From NCBI RefSeq assembly GCF_006402735.1, contig NZ_CP017174.1, positions 1,181,001 through 1,245,000 on the forward strand: 64,000 nucleotides of DNA, in the 5' to 3' direction. How positions within the stretch are numbered: position 1 is the first letter of the stretch; every line of letters begins with the position of its first letter. The translations under genes were made by a program, and so were the position numbers. The notes under the pieces were generated by a model, which did no database searches, was not told where the DNA came from, and was given only the letters and a program-made list of their open reading frames with translations. This DNA is from Myxococcus xanthus. Its GTDB lineage: Bacteria; Myxococcota; Myxococcia; Myxococcales; Myxococcaceae. Shown here in pieces: positions 25,062 to 34,214 of the stretch.

Positions 25062-26320
25062 GGAAGGGCTCCGGTCTCCACGGCCAGTTGGACGCGGGCG
25101 AGGGCTGCCTGGAGGAGGCTGTCGAGGTAGGCGGCACGCGCTTCCAGCGTGTCGCGGCGAACGAGGAGGAATTCGGCGAGGCCCATCTCTCCGGCTTCGT
25201 AGGAGCGGCGAGCGAGACTTTCGTTGTCACTGAGCAGCGGCAGTGCGTCGGCTTCCAGCAGCGTCACGGCTTCCAGCCGCTTGCGGTGCTGCACGCGCGC
25301 GGCCTCCACCTGGACGTCCACTTCCAACCGGGCCGCGGCCAGCAGGGATTGGAGCCGGCGCACGCGGGCCTCGCCCGTCACCCGGGCGTTGTCTCCCCGG
25401 TCGAAGAGCGGCAGCGGCACGCTGAGGGCGCCGAGGTAGGCGATTTCATTAATCTCCCGCTGGTACAGAAACCCCGCGGTGATGTCCGGCCAGACGCTCG
25501 CCCGGCCCATGCGGCGGTCGGCATCCGCCTGGGCGAGTTCCGCTTCCAACGCGGTGATATCGGGCCGCGCCGCCACGGTGTTTGTCTTCGCCTCCGTGTC
25601 AGGCTGGAGCGCGAGCACTCGCAGCTCACCGCGGATGGCGAACGGATGCGTGAGCGGAAGGCCCAACATCGCGCGCAACTGGTGGAGTTGGACGGCCTCG
25701 TCCCCCTCCGCGGTGGCCACCTCCGCGCGCATGCGGGCCAGGGACACGCGCGCCACGTTGACGTCCACCACGGGCACATCACCGGCCTCGAAGCGCCGCT
25801 GGGCGGAGTTCGCGGTCTCCCGGGCTGCGGCCTCGGCTTCTCGCGCGAGGCTCAGCCGCTCCCGCGCATGCAGCGCCTGGAGGAAGCGCGCGGCGACGTC
25901 GCCCAGCACCCGGCGCTCGGCGTCGCGCTGGCGGGCCGTCTCCATCTCCAGACCGGCGCGCGCGGACTCCCGGCGGGCGCCGCGCTTTCCACCCAGCTCG
26001 AAGGACTGGCTGATGCCCACGCTCAAGTCCACCCCACGCACGGCGGGGTGTCCCGGCGAGCCAGGGTCACTGCGCGGGCCCGCCTGGAGCTCGAAGGTGG
26101 GGTTGTCGTTCAGCAGCGACGCGGCGGCCGCCACGGGGCCCTGGGCCTCGGCGGCGCGGCCCGCGGCTTCCAGCAGTGCGGGTGCGCGCTGGCGGGCCAG
26201 GGCCAGGGTTTCTTCAAGAGACAGCGCGGCGTCGGCGGAGCCCGGCTGGGCCGCGGCGACACGCGGAAATAGGAGTGTGGCGGCGAGCCCGAAGGCTGCC
26301 ACCGTGAGTGGATGGGGCAC
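25058..26320 (-). CDS. czcC: Outer-membrane efflux channel, TolC/CzcC family
   Basis: Outer-membrane factor of 420 aa with signal peptide (AAFGLAATLLFPRVAAAQ). The family's repeated helical pattern is seen in LSLEETLALARQRAPALLEA and again in LGALSVPLPLFDRGDNARV. GTG at 26320 has CGAGGT upstream. It is the first of the three pump genes, 109 bp after a small Cys-rich exported protein gene. Together they make a complete tripartite efflux system. Confidence 0.87.
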   Translation of the reverse strand: MPHPLTVAAFGLAATLLFPRVAAAQPGSADAALSLEETLALARQRAPALLEAAGRAAEAQGPVAAAASLLNDNPTFELQAGPRSDPGSPGHPAVRGVDLSVGISQSFELGGKRGARRESARAGLEMETARQRDAERRVLGDVAARFLQALHARERLSLAREAEAAARETANSAQRRFEAGDVPVVDVNVARVSLARMRAEVATAEGDEAVQLHQLRAMLGLPLTHPFAIRGELRVLALQPDTEAKTNTVAARPDITALEAELAQADADRRMGRASVWPDITAGFLYQREINEIAYLGALSVPLPLFDRGDNARVTGEARVRRLQSLLAAARLEVDVQVEAARVQHRKRLEAVTLLEADALPLLSDNESLARRSYEAGEMGLAEFLLVRRDTLEARAAYLDSLLQAALARVQLAVETGALP

Positions 26321-26429
26321 GGCGATGACCTCGCGAAAGGGAGGCGTGCGTCAGGTGGAGCGTGCCCCGCGATGACACACGGGCACACTTGTCCTGGCGG
26401 ACGCGAGCGAACGAGACGGCGGACGCGAC

Positions 26430-26744
26430 CTACGCGAGGGGTGCTATCGGGACGTGGAGGATGTCACCCCCGTCGGCCGACAACGGTTCGGCCTTCTCGT
26501 AGGCGACGCGCAAGGGCCGCGACACGAGCAGCACGAAGGAAGGCGGCGGGGCATGCGCGGCCACGGAGCGCACGTGGCTACAGCAGGTGCAGTCGATGCA
26601 GTCCGGGGCGCACTGCCCCTGGTCATCATCGTCCGGGCAGCTCTGCGTGCAGACCTCGCCCACCGCGCCAGTGAGGGTGGGCATCAAGCCCCCCAGGCCC
26701 GGGGCGAACAGGAACAGGCAGACGATGAGCCAGATTCGGAGCAC
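26430..26744 (-). CDS. Small exported Cys-rich protein leading the czc-like operon
   Basis: Protein of 104 aa with an N-terminal hydrophobic segment (IWLIVCLFLFAPGLGGL). A cluster follows: CTQSCPDDDDQGQCAPDCIDCTCC, i.e. eight cysteines with four aspartates, which looks like a metal-binding or metal-sensing loop. The C-terminal half is plain. GTG start. It lies directly upstream of czcC on the same strand and has a structural counterpart ahead of the cus operon (34215-34622). The function is unknown; periplasmic metal binding is inferred from composition and position. Confidence 0.65.
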   Translation of the reverse strand: MLRIWLIVCLFLFAPGLGGLMPTLTGAVGEVCTQSCPDDDDQGQCAPDCIDCTCCSHVRSVAAHAPPPSFVLLVSRPLRVAYEKAEPLSADGGDILHVPIAPLA

Positions 26745-26777
26745 GCAGGCGGCCTTCTACCACGTTTCCAAACGCAA

Positions 26778-26819
26778 TGCGTGCGAGGGGCTCACACTCA
26801 GCGAGCCTCCTCGCACGCA
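26778..26819 (-). terminator. Long terminator hairpin downstream of the amidase gene
   Basis: TGCGTGCGAGG (26778-26788) pairs with CCTCGCACGCA (26809-26819), and inside it GGCTC pairs with GAGCC across a 9-nt loop with a single bulged T: 16 base pairs in all. It lies 15 nt past the stop of the minus-strand amidase gene and 34 bp upstream of the small Cys-rich gene. The tail is only weakly T-rich. Confidence 0.75.
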
Positions 26820-26833
26820 GGGGAAGAAGACTG

Positions 26834-27679
26834 TCAGGAGATTCCCTTGCGCAGCCGGTTCCAATCGAAGTTGGGCGCCGGGTCGTTCTTGCGGCCCTTG
26901 GGCACCGCCACGTCGGCGTGGCCCACGATGTTCTTCATCGGAATGTTGTGCTGCTGCTTCAGGTAGCCGGTGAGCTGGGTGAGCGACTTGTACTGCGCCT
27001 CGGTGAAGGGCGTCTTGCCGCTGCCGTCGTTCACGATTTCGATGCCGATGGAGCGGTTGTTGATGTCGGAGGGCACGCCGTGCAGCTCGCCCTTGCCCGC
27101 GTGCCAGGCGCGCTTGTCGTCACCGACCAGCTGATAGATCTTCCCGTCGCGGTCCACCATGTAGTGCGCGGACACCTTGCTCTGCGGATTGCGCATCCAT
27201 GACAGGTCGCCCGCGCCGTTGTTGGTCGCGGTGTGGTGCATGACGATGGTGTCGATCTTCGTCCCGCCGCGCGAGTTCTGGTTCGGCGAGGGCGCGTTGA
27301 TGACCGCGGGCTTGGTGAACTTGCCGCCCGGGGTGGTGGGCGTGGTGGGGCCACTGGTGCCCAGTGCCTTCTTCAGCGCCGCGTGCGTGAGGTCACCGTA
27401 GAAGCCGGTGGCGGGCAGCTTGTTGTCCGCCTGGAACTTCTTCACCGCCGTTTCCGTCTGCGGACCGAAGGAGCCGGGACCGGTGGTCACCTGGGCCTTC
27501 GTCATGTAGCCCACCTTCACGAGCGCATCCTGCAGTTGCTTCACCTTGGGCCCGGAGTCGCCCTTGCGCAGGCCCGCGGGCGGCGCGGAGACCGTGGCGG
27601 CTGCTGCGGCGGCGGTGCGGGGGGCCTGCGCCTGAGTGGCGCGGAACACGGAGGAGAGCGAGGGCAGGCGAAGGCTCAT
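26834..27679 (-). CDS. N-acetylmuramoyl-L-alanine amidase with a peptidoglycan-binding domain
   Basis: Cell-wall hydrolase of 281 aa. Residues about 36-110 are a PG_binding_1 domain (KGDSGPKVKQLQDALVKVGY, then FGPQTETAVKKFQ). The rest is an Amidase_2/AmpD-type zinc domain, with the zinc ligands expected at H in VMHHT, H in HAGKG-type context and the late H in VGHADVAVPKGR. It would cut the bond between N-acetylmuramic acid and L-alanine. No classical signal peptide is seen; the N-terminus is Ala-rich and low complexity. It lies between two metal-efflux operons with hairpins on both sides, so it is probably a separate unit. Confidence 0.88.
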   Translation of the reverse strand: MSLRLPSLSSVFRATQAQAPRTAAAAAATVSAPPAGLRKGDSGPKVKQLQDALVKVGYMTKAQVTTGPGSFGPQTETAVKKFQADNKLPATGFYGDLTHAALKKALGTSGPTTPTTPGGKFTKPAVINAPSPNQNSRGGTKIDTIVMHHTATNNGAGDLSWMRNPQSKVSAHYMVDRDGKIYQLVGDDKRAWHAGKGELHGVPSDINNRSIGIEIVNDGSGKTPFTEAQYKSLTQLTGYLKQQHNIPMKNIVGHADVAVPKGRKNDPAPNFDWNRLRKGIS

Positions 27680-27735
27680 GAGGGCTTCCAGGGGGTAGAG
27701 GCTGCGTGAATCTGCCCGGATTATCGGCGCCCAGT

Positions 27736-27761
27736 CCCCGGGAGTTGCGTAGCTCCCGGGG
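27736..27761 (-). terminator. Hairpin at the end of the cus operon
   Basis: CCCCGGGAG (27736-27744) and CTCCCGGGG (27753-27761) form a perfect 9-bp stem with an 8-nt loop, 38 nt after the cusA stop on the minus strand. No U-run follows. Confidence 0.6.
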
Positions 27762-27799
27762 CGAACTTGAGTGGCTGGATTCAGCTGGATTGCACTTTT

Positions 27800-30700
27800 T
27801 CAGGCTGTCTGAGTTTCGGCGGGCAGGGGTGGCTCTCCTGTGCCTTCCTCTGGCTGTTCCTGGGGAAGGTGGCGCCGCTTCCAGAGGGCGAAGATGGCCG
27901 GATACACGGTCAGCTCGAGTAAAAACGACGTCACAAGGCCGCCCACCAGCGGCGCGGCGATGCGCTTCATCACGTCCGCGCCCGTGCCGGTGCTCCACAG
28001 CACGGGGAGCAGGCCAATCATGTCCGTCATCACCGTCATCAACTTGGGACGGATACGACGCGCCGCGCCATCAACGATGGTCTCCGTCAGGTCGGCCATG
28101 GAGCGCAGCCGTCCCTCCTGGTCCGCCTTCTTATGGGCCAGGGTGAGGTAGAGCAGCATCACCACGCCCGTCTCCGCGTCCAGCCCGGCCAGGGCGATGA
28201 GCCCCACCCACACGGCGATGCTCATGTTGTAGTCGAGCAGGTACAGCAGCCACACCGCGCCAATCAGGCTGAAGGGCACCGCCAGCAGGACGATGCCCAT
28301 CTCCACCACGGACTTCGTGCTGAAGTACAGCAGCAGGCACACCAGCAGCAGGGTGACGGGAATCACCACCTTGAGCTTCTCGGTGGCGCGCTCGAAGTAC
28401 TTGAACTGGCCGCTCCACTCCACGCGCACGCCGGTGGGCGTCTTCACCTCGCGCGCCACCGCCGCCTTCGCGTCCTTCACGTAGTCCGCGATGGGCCGCG
28501 CGGTGTCCACGAAGACGTAGGTGACGAGCTTGCCGCCCTCGCTGCGAATCATCGGCGGGCCCTGCACGAAGCGCACGTCCGCCACCTGGGCCAGCGGCAC
28601 CTGCGCGCCGGCCGGGGTGGGGACCAGCACCTCCTTCAACAGCTCGGGGCTGTCGCGGTACTCACGCGCGTAGCGCACGTTGATGGGGTAGCGCTCGCGG
28701 CCCTCCACCGTCTGGGAGACGTTCTCTCCGCCGATGGCGCCCATCACCACCTCGTTGATGTCCTTCACGCCCAGGCCCAGGCGCGCGGCCTCTTCCCGCT
28801 TCACTCCGATGTCCACGTAGAAGCCGCCGGTGGAGCGGTCCGCGAACGCGCTGCGCGTGCCGGGCACCTGGGCCACGGCCTTTTCAATGGCCACCGCCGC
28901 CTGCTCCAGCGTGTCCAGGTTGTCGCCAAACACCTGGATGCCCAGCGGACTTCGGATGCCGGTGGCCAGCATCTCCGTGCGCGTCTGGATGGGCATCCAG
29001 AAGATGTTGGGCATGCCCGGGTACTGGAGCGTCTCGTCCATCTCCGCCAGCAGGGCTTCCCAGGTGAGGCCCTTGCGCCACTCGGACTTCGGCTTGAGCA
29101 CCACCGTCGTCTCGAACATGGACAGGGGCGCCGGGTCCGTGGCCGTCTCCGCGCGGCCCGCCTTGCCGAAGACGCTGACCACCTCTGGAATGCGCTTCAG
29201 CTCCCCGTCCATGGACTGGAGGATGCGCGTGGCCTCGGTGATGGACATGCCCGGCGGCGAGGTGGGCATGTAGAGGATGGCGCCTTCGTTGAGCGGCGGC
29301 ATGAACTCATGACCCAGCCGCATGAAGGCCGGAATCGTCATCGCCATGGCCACCACGGACAGCGCCACCACCACCTTGGCGTGCCGCACCACGAAGCGCA
29401 CTACCGGCATGTAGAGGGCCACCAGCCAGCGGTTGAGGGGGTTCTCGTCCTCCCGGCGGATGCGTCCGCGGATGAAGAGCACCGCCAGCGCGGGCGTGAG
29501 CGTCACCGCCAGCACCGCGGCGAAGCCCATGGAGTACGTCTTCGTGTACGCCAGCGGCTTGAAGAGCCGGCCTTCGGTGGCCTCCAGCGTGAAGACGGGG
29601 AGGAAGGCGACGGTGAGCACCAGCAGCGTGCCGAAGATGGAGGGCCCCACCTCCTGCATCGCGGAGATGATGACCTCGCGCCGCTCGCCGGGGCGGCCTT
29701 CCGCCTCCCACGCCTCCAGCTTCTTGTGGATGTTCTCCACGATGATGATGGAGGCATCCACCATGGCGCCAATGGCGACGATGATGCCGCCCAGGCTCAT
29801 GATGTTGGCGGTGAGCCCCTGGTAGTACATGGGGATGAAGGCGAGCAGCACCGCCAGAGGCAGCGTGAAGATGGTGACCAGCGCGCTGCGCGCGTGCATC
29901 AGGAAGAGGAAGATGATGAGGCTGACCACCAGCATCTCCTCCACCAGCGCCCGGCTGAGCGTGCTGATGGACTCCTCGATGAGCCCCGAGCGGTCATAGG
30001 TGACGACCAGCTCCACGCCCTCCGGCAGGCCCGCGCGCACCTCCTCCAGGCGCTCCTTCACCGCCTCGATGACGGTGAGCGCGTTCTCTCCGTAGCGCAT
30101 GACGACGATGCCGCCGGCCACCTCGCCCTTGCCGTCCAGCTCCGCGACACCCCGGCGGATGTCCGGCCCCAGGCTCACCGTGGCCACGTTGCGCACCAGC
30201 ACGGGCGTGCCGTCCTCGCTCACCTTCAGCGGGATGTTCTCGATGTCCTGCGTGGAGCGGATGTAGCCACGCCCTCGGATGATGTGTTCGTGGCCCGCGA
30301 TTTCCATCACCCGGCCGCCCACGTCCTCGTTGGACTCGCGGACCGCGCGTGTCACCTCGCCCAGCGTCACGCCGTAGGCGCGCAGTTGGTTGGGGTCCAC
30401 CTGCACCTGGTACTGCTTGACGATGCCGCCCACGCTGGCGACCTCCGCCACGCCGGGCACGCTGGACAGCGCGTAGCGCACGTTCCAGTCCTGGAGGCTG
30501 CGCAGGTCCGCCAGGGAGTGCTTGCCGCTCTCGTCCACGAGCGCGTACTGGAACACCCAGCCCACGCCGGTGGCGTCCGGACCCAGCATGGGCGTCACAC
30601 CCGCGGGCAGGCGTCCGCGCGCCGTCTCCATGTATTCGAGCACGCGGCTGCGCGCCCAGTACATGTCCGTGCCGTCCTCGAAGATGACGTAGATGAAGGA

Positions 30701-31000
30701 CATGCCGAACATGGACTGGCCACGTACGGCCTTCACCTTCGGCGCCGACAGCAGGGAGGAGGAGATGGGGTAGGTGATCTGGTCCTCGACCAGATCCGGC
30801 CCACGTCCCATCCATTCGGTGAAGACGATGACCTGCGTGTCGGACAGGTCGGGGATGGCGTCCAGCTTGGTGTTGCGAACCGCGTGGACGGCCCACGCCG
30901 CCAGGGCGCCCACCAGCAGGATGGTGAGGAACGGGTTGCGGGCGCACGCGCCGATGATTCGACCGATGAAGCCCTGTTCACCGTGCTCAGTGGGCTGCAT
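27800..31000 (-). CDS. cusA: Copper/silver efflux RND pump CusA
   Basis: Inner-membrane proton-driven pump of 1066 aa. It tracks E. coli CusA closely along its length: DAIPDLSDTQVIVFTEWMGR, YVIFEDGTDMYWARSRVLEY, LGPDATGVGWVFQYALVDES and GGIIVAIGAMVDASIIIVEN. The periplasmic methionine of the CusA IRNRIDM site is kept in TRTEMLATGIRSP, consistent with Cu(I)/Ag(I) passed along methionines. It overlaps the cusB-like gene by 14 bp. Export would run from the periplasm or cytosol through CusB and the outer-membrane channel to the outside. Confidence 0.94.
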   Translation of the reverse strand: MQPTEHGEQGFIGRIIGACARNPFLTILLVGALAAWAVHAVRNTKLDAIPDLSDTQVIVFTEWMGRGPDLVEDQITYPISSSLLSAPKVKAVRGQSMFGMSFIYVIFEDGTDMYWARSRVLEYMETARGRLPAGVTPMLGPDATGVGWVFQYALVDESGKHSLADLRSLQDWNVRYALSSVPGVAEVASVGGIVKQYQVQVDPNQLRAYGVTLGEVTRAVRESNEDVGGRVMEIAGHEHIIRGRGYIRSTQDIENIPLKVSEDGTPVLVRNVATVSLGPDIRRGVAELDGKGEVAGGIVVMRYGENALTVIEAVKERLEEVRAGLPEGVELVVTYDRSGLIEESISTLSRALVEEMLVVSLIIFLFLMHARSALVTIFTLPLAVLLAFIPMYYQGLTANIMSLGGIIVAIGAMVDASIIIVENIHKKLEAWEAEGRPGERREVIISAMQEVGPSIFGTLLVLTVAFLPVFTLEATEGRLFKPLAYTKTYSMGFAAVLAVTLTPALAVLFIRGRIRREDENPLNRWLVALYMPVVRFVVRHAKVVVALSVVAMAMTIPAFMRLGHEFMPPLNEGAILYMPTSPPGMSITEATRILQSMDGELKRIPEVVSVFGKAGRAETATDPAPLSMFETTVVLKPKSEWRKGLTWEALLAEMDETLQYPGMPNIFWMPIQTRTEMLATGIRSPLGIQVFGDNLDTLEQAAVAIEKAVAQVPGTRSAFADRSTGGFYVDIGVKREEAARLGLGVKDINEVVMGAIGGENVSQTVEGRERYPINVRYAREYRDSPELLKEVLVPTPAGAQVPLAQVADVRFVQGPPMIRSEGGKLVTYVFVDTARPIADYVKDAKAAVAREVKTPTGVRVEWSGQFKYFERATEKLKVVIPVTLLLVCLLLYFSTKSVVEMGIVLLAVPFSLIGAVWLLYLLDYNMSIAVWVGLIALAGLDAETGVVMLLYLTLAHKKADQEGRLRSMADLTETIVDGAARRIRPKLMTVMTDMIGLLPVLWSTGTGADVMKRIAAPLVGGLVTSFLLELTVYPAIFALWKRRHLPQEQPEEGTGEPPLPAETQTA

Positions 31001-32720
31001 GGCTGCCTCCGAAGGAGTCCGTGGCGGAGCGGATGCGGCTCTCCGCCGCGATGAGGAAGTTGCCGCTGGTGACGACGACGTCGCCGGGCGACAGGCCCTC
31101 CAGCACCTCGTAGGTGCCCTCTCCCCTGATGCCGAGCTTCACTTCCTGGGGCCGCAGCCGTCCCTCGCCCAGGTCCACGAACACCAGCCGCCGCGGGCCG
31201 GTGTAGATGACGGCCGAGTCGGGAATCTGGAGTCGCGCGCCGCCCTGCAGGACGAAGCGGACGTCCGCGTACATGTCCGGCTTCAGCTCCAGCTCCGGGT
31301 TGGGCAGCTCGATGCGGATGCGCCCCGTGCGCGTGGCGCCTTGCAAGGACGGGTACACGTAGCCGACGTGGCCCGCGTACTTCTTCCCAGGCAGGTAGGG
31401 CAGGGTGACTTCCACCGGCTGGCCCGGCTTCACGCGCGCCAGGTCCTGCTCGTACACGTCCGCCTCCACCCACACCTTCGCCAGCGGGGCGATGCGGAAC
31501 AGGCGCTCACCGGCCTTCACCGCCGCGCCCTCCACCACGTTCTTCTCCATCACATAGCCGCTGGCGGGCGCCAGGAAGGGCATGTTCTCCACCGGCTGGC
31601 CTCGCTGGGCGACGCGCTCGATTTGCGCCGCGGACAGGCCCCACAGCTCCAGCCGCTTGCGCGCCGCGCCCACGAGTGACGCGTTGGCCGCGCTCTGGCT
31701 CTGACGCGCCAGCAGGTACTCCTGCTGCGCGGCGTAGAGCTCCGGGCTGTAGAGGGTGAAGAGGACGTCGCCCTTCTTCACCGGCTCGGCCGTGGCGTTG
31801 ACGCGCAGCTCGTGGATGTAGCCGTCCAGCTTGAGGGTGACGTCCACCAGCGACTTCTCGTCGAAGGTGACGCGGCCGAGCGCGCGCAGGGACAGGTCCA
31901 TGGGGGCCTGCGCCACCTTCGCCGTCTTCACGCCGATGCGCTGCCGCCGCAGGTCGTCCACCCGGATGATGCCGCTCTCCAGCTCGGCGCGGCTGACGGG
32001 TGTCAGGTCCATGCCGCAGATGGGGCACGCGCCCGGGCCGTGCTGCTTCACGGACGGGTGCATGGGGCAGGTGTAGTGCGCGATATCGCCCTCGCCGTGA
32101 GCACCGGCGGGAGCGGCCGAGCGCCACTCGCTGGTGGTGCCACACGCCAGCATGCGCCGGCCCATGTACGGGTTCTCCAGCTTGGGCTCGCGCTGGAGCC
32201 ACTGATTCACCCCGTCCACCATGGGGCATTCGAAGACGTGCCAGTCCTCCTGGAGCCGCGGATCGGCGAACGCCAGGGCGATGAGCGCCTCACTCACGCG
32301 CGCGAAGTGCTGGCGCGCTGCCTCGGCGTCCTTCGCCGCAGCGAGGTGCGAGGCGCCGTCCGCGCCCTGCTGGAGCCAGGCCTTCAGCGGCGTGCCGTCA
32401 CCCTGTGTGGCCTCGGCGGCCTGCTGGAGCGCGGCCTTCAGCTCTCCAGCCCTGGCCGCGAGTCCTTCCACGGCGTCCTGCGCGAGCAGGGCCCGTGCGC
32501 CTTCGTAGGCCTCGAAGGCCGCGCGCGTGTACTCCAGGGCGGCGTCGGGCAGGGGTGTGCCCGCGCGACCGTGGGCGTCATGCGTGGCGGGCGCGGTGCC
32601 GGTGTGAGACGTGGTGCCGAAGAACCAGCCCGCGAGGGGCCTCCAGGCCACGGCGGCGAGTACGGCGAGCGTCAGCACGCCCAGCCAGGGGGCGATGCGG
32701 CGGCGGTTCGGGGGGCTCAT
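30987..32720 (-). CDS. cusB: Cus-type periplasmic adaptor CusB with DUF3347 and HMBD domains
   Basis: Adaptor of 577 aa, longer than E. coli CusB (407). After one N-terminal transmembrane helix comes a DUF3347-like region (about 60-200, ending FECPMVDGVNQWLQ then NPYMGRRMLACG). Next is a heavy-metal-binding domain (about 216-242, YTCPMHPSVKQHGPGACPICGMDL), then the usual CusB barrel and hairpin regions. CusB proteins with these additions are known from other bacteria and probably hold copper near the pump. It starts by an ATGA overlap with the channel gene. Confidence 0.92.
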   Translation of the reverse strand: MSPPNRRRIAPWLGVLTLAVLAAVAWRPLAGWFFGTTSHTGTAPATHDAHGRAGTPLPDAALEYTRAAFEAYEGARALLAQDAVEGLAARAGELKAALQQAAEATQGDGTPLKAWLQQGADGASHLAAAKDAEAARQHFARVSEALIALAFADPRLQEDWHVFECPMVDGVNQWLQREPKLENPYMGRRMLACGTTSEWRSAAPAGAHGEGDIAHYTCPMHPSVKQHGPGACPICGMDLTPVSRAELESGIIRVDDLRRQRIGVKTAKVAQAPMDLSLRALGRVTFDEKSLVDVTLKLDGYIHELRVNATAEPVKKGDVLFTLYSPELYAAQQEYLLARQSQSAANASLVGAARKRLELWGLSAAQIERVAQRGQPVENMPFLAPASGYVMEKNVVEGAAVKAGERLFRIAPLAKVWVEADVYEQDLARVKPGQPVEVTLPYLPGKKYAGHVGYVYPSLQGATRTGRIRIELPNPELELKPDMYADVRFVLQGGARLQIPDSAVIYTGPRRLVFVDLGEGRLRPQEVKLGIRGEGTYEVLEGLSPGDVVVTSGNFLIAAESRIRSATDSFGGSHAAH

Positions 32721-34087
32721 CGCGTCTCTCCGTTCCGGGGCAGACCCGGGGTGTGGCCCATGGCCTTGTCCAACTCCGCCCGGCGGCGCTGCACGTCCGC
32801 CAGGGCCGTCTGTTCACGCAGCTCCACGCGGCGCAGGCCGCGCTCCGCCTCGATGAGGACCTGGAAGCTGTTCTTGCCGCTCTCGAAGCCCGCGCGGGCG
32901 GCGGACACCTGGTCCTTCGCCGCGGGGACGAGCCGCTCCTGGAAGAGCGCCACCACCCGCCGCGTCTCCTCGGCACGCGAGCGCGCCTGCTCCACCTCGA
33001 CGCGGATGTCGGAGATGAGCTGCTCTTCCTCCCGGCGCAGGCGCTTCAGGCCGGACTCGGCCTCCCGCACAGCGGCCTTCCGCTTGCCGAAGTCGAGCGG
33101 GATGTTGATGGTGACGCCCGCCATGAACTGGTGGGGCGTGTCCATCCACATGGAGTTGTACTCACCCATCACCATGACATCCGGGTAGTAGTCGCGCTTC
33201 GCGAGCCGGACGGCGGCCTCGCCTCCACCGAGCCGGGCCCGCAGGCCCTCCAGCTCCGGGCGCAGGCGCAGCGCTTCGTCTTGCAGCTGTTCGGCGGGCA
33301 CGGACTCCGCGGCATGCGCGGGCATGGCCTCCGGCAGTGGCGGCAGCGGTGCCTGGGGGGCGCGGTGCAGCAGGCCGTTGAGCTGGGCGCGAAGCCGCTC
33401 GCGCTCGGCTTCGAACATCACCTGTTCGCGCAGCACCTCGCTCAGCTCCACCTCCGCTTGGAGCGGATCCTGCTGCGAGGCGCGGCCGGTGACGTATTGG
33501 GCCTCCGCGCTCTTCTTGAGCTGCCCGAGCAGCCGCAGGTGCTCCGCCGTGACGTCGAGCGAGCGCTCCACGACGAACAAGTCATCGAAGAGCGTGGAGG
33601 CCATGAGGGCCAGGCGCAGACGCAGGGCCTCGCGGTCCTCGCGCATCGCTTGCGCTTCCGCCAGTGCCATCTCCCCTCGCAGGCCGCGCTTGCCGGGGAA
33701 GGGGAGCTGCTGGCTCAGCCCCACGACCTGTCCGAAGGGCACGCTGCCAGTGATGCTCAGCGGCGCGACTTCATAGGTCAGCATCGGGTCTTCGAGCGCC
33801 GTCTCACGCGGGTAGCGTTCGAGACTGGCGCGCCACGCCTCACGCGCTGCTTCCAGCGAGGGGTTGCGCGCGAGCACCTGCCGCACCAGCTCCGCGCGCT
33901 CCAGCACGGGGGCGCTCGTGAAGGGCTCAGGTGCCTGTGCCTCCGGTGCCTGCCGGGCAACGGCTTCGAGTTGGGATTGATACCGCTGCTCATTGGCTCC
34001 GGCCGCGCCGGGGCCTAGCCACACGGCGACGCCGGTGGCGAGCACGGCCCGCGTGGCGGACCGCCTCCAGGTTCCATGGGGTGACAT
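32717..34087 (-). CDS. cusC: Outer-membrane efflux channel, TolC family (CusC role)
   Basis: Outer-membrane factor of 456 aa with signal peptide (ATRAVLATGVAVWLGPGAAGA). Channel repeats are visible in ELVRQVLARNPSLEAAREAW and in FMAGVTINIPLDFGKRKAAV. It overlaps cusB by 4 bp. It belongs to the broad TolC family rather than being a close CusC match, so the symbol reflects operon position. Confidence 0.85.
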   Translation of the reverse strand: MSPHGTWRRSATRAVLATGVAVWLGPGAAGANEQRYQSQLEAVARQAPEAQAPEPFTSAPVLERAELVRQVLARNPSLEAAREAWRASLERYPRETALEDPMLTYEVAPLSITGSVPFGQVVGLSQQLPFPGKRGLRGEMALAEAQAMREDREALRLRLALMASTLFDDLFVVERSLDVTAEHLRLLGQLKKSAEAQYVTGRASQQDPLQAEVELSEVLREQVMFEAERERLRAQLNGLLHRAPQAPLPPLPEAMPAHAAESVPAEQLQDEALRLRPELEGLRARLGGGEAAVRLAKRDYYPDVMVMGEYNSMWMDTPHQFMAGVTINIPLDFGKRKAAVREAESGLKRLRREEEQLISDIRVEVEQARSRAEETRRVVALFQERLVPAAKDQVSAARAGFESGKNSFQVLIEAERGLRRVELREQTALADVQRRRAELDKAMGHTPGLPRNGETR

Positions 34088-34164
34088 GACTTCCTGCTCC
34101 AGATGACGGGATACGAGCCTGTCGCCGGGAGAAGGACGTCACCGGCGGCGGGCGGAATCCGGCC

Positions 34165-34182
34165 GGTGGACACACGTCCACC
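34165..34182. repeat. Short perfect hairpin upstream of cusC
   Basis: GGTGGAC-ACAC-GTCCACC is a perfect 7-bp stem with a 4-nt loop in the 127-bp gap between the small Cys-rich gene and cusC. It may tune expression within the operon or be an operator. Confidence 0.35.
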
Positions 34183-34214
34183 TGCCAGGCCTCAGCGCTT
34201 GCGGGCCGGACGTC

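Noticed and set aside
28133..31054. A 973-codon plus-strand open frame
   Set aside because: Antisense to cusA with the same low-complexity His/Arg-rich composition; the cusA frame matches its family throughout.
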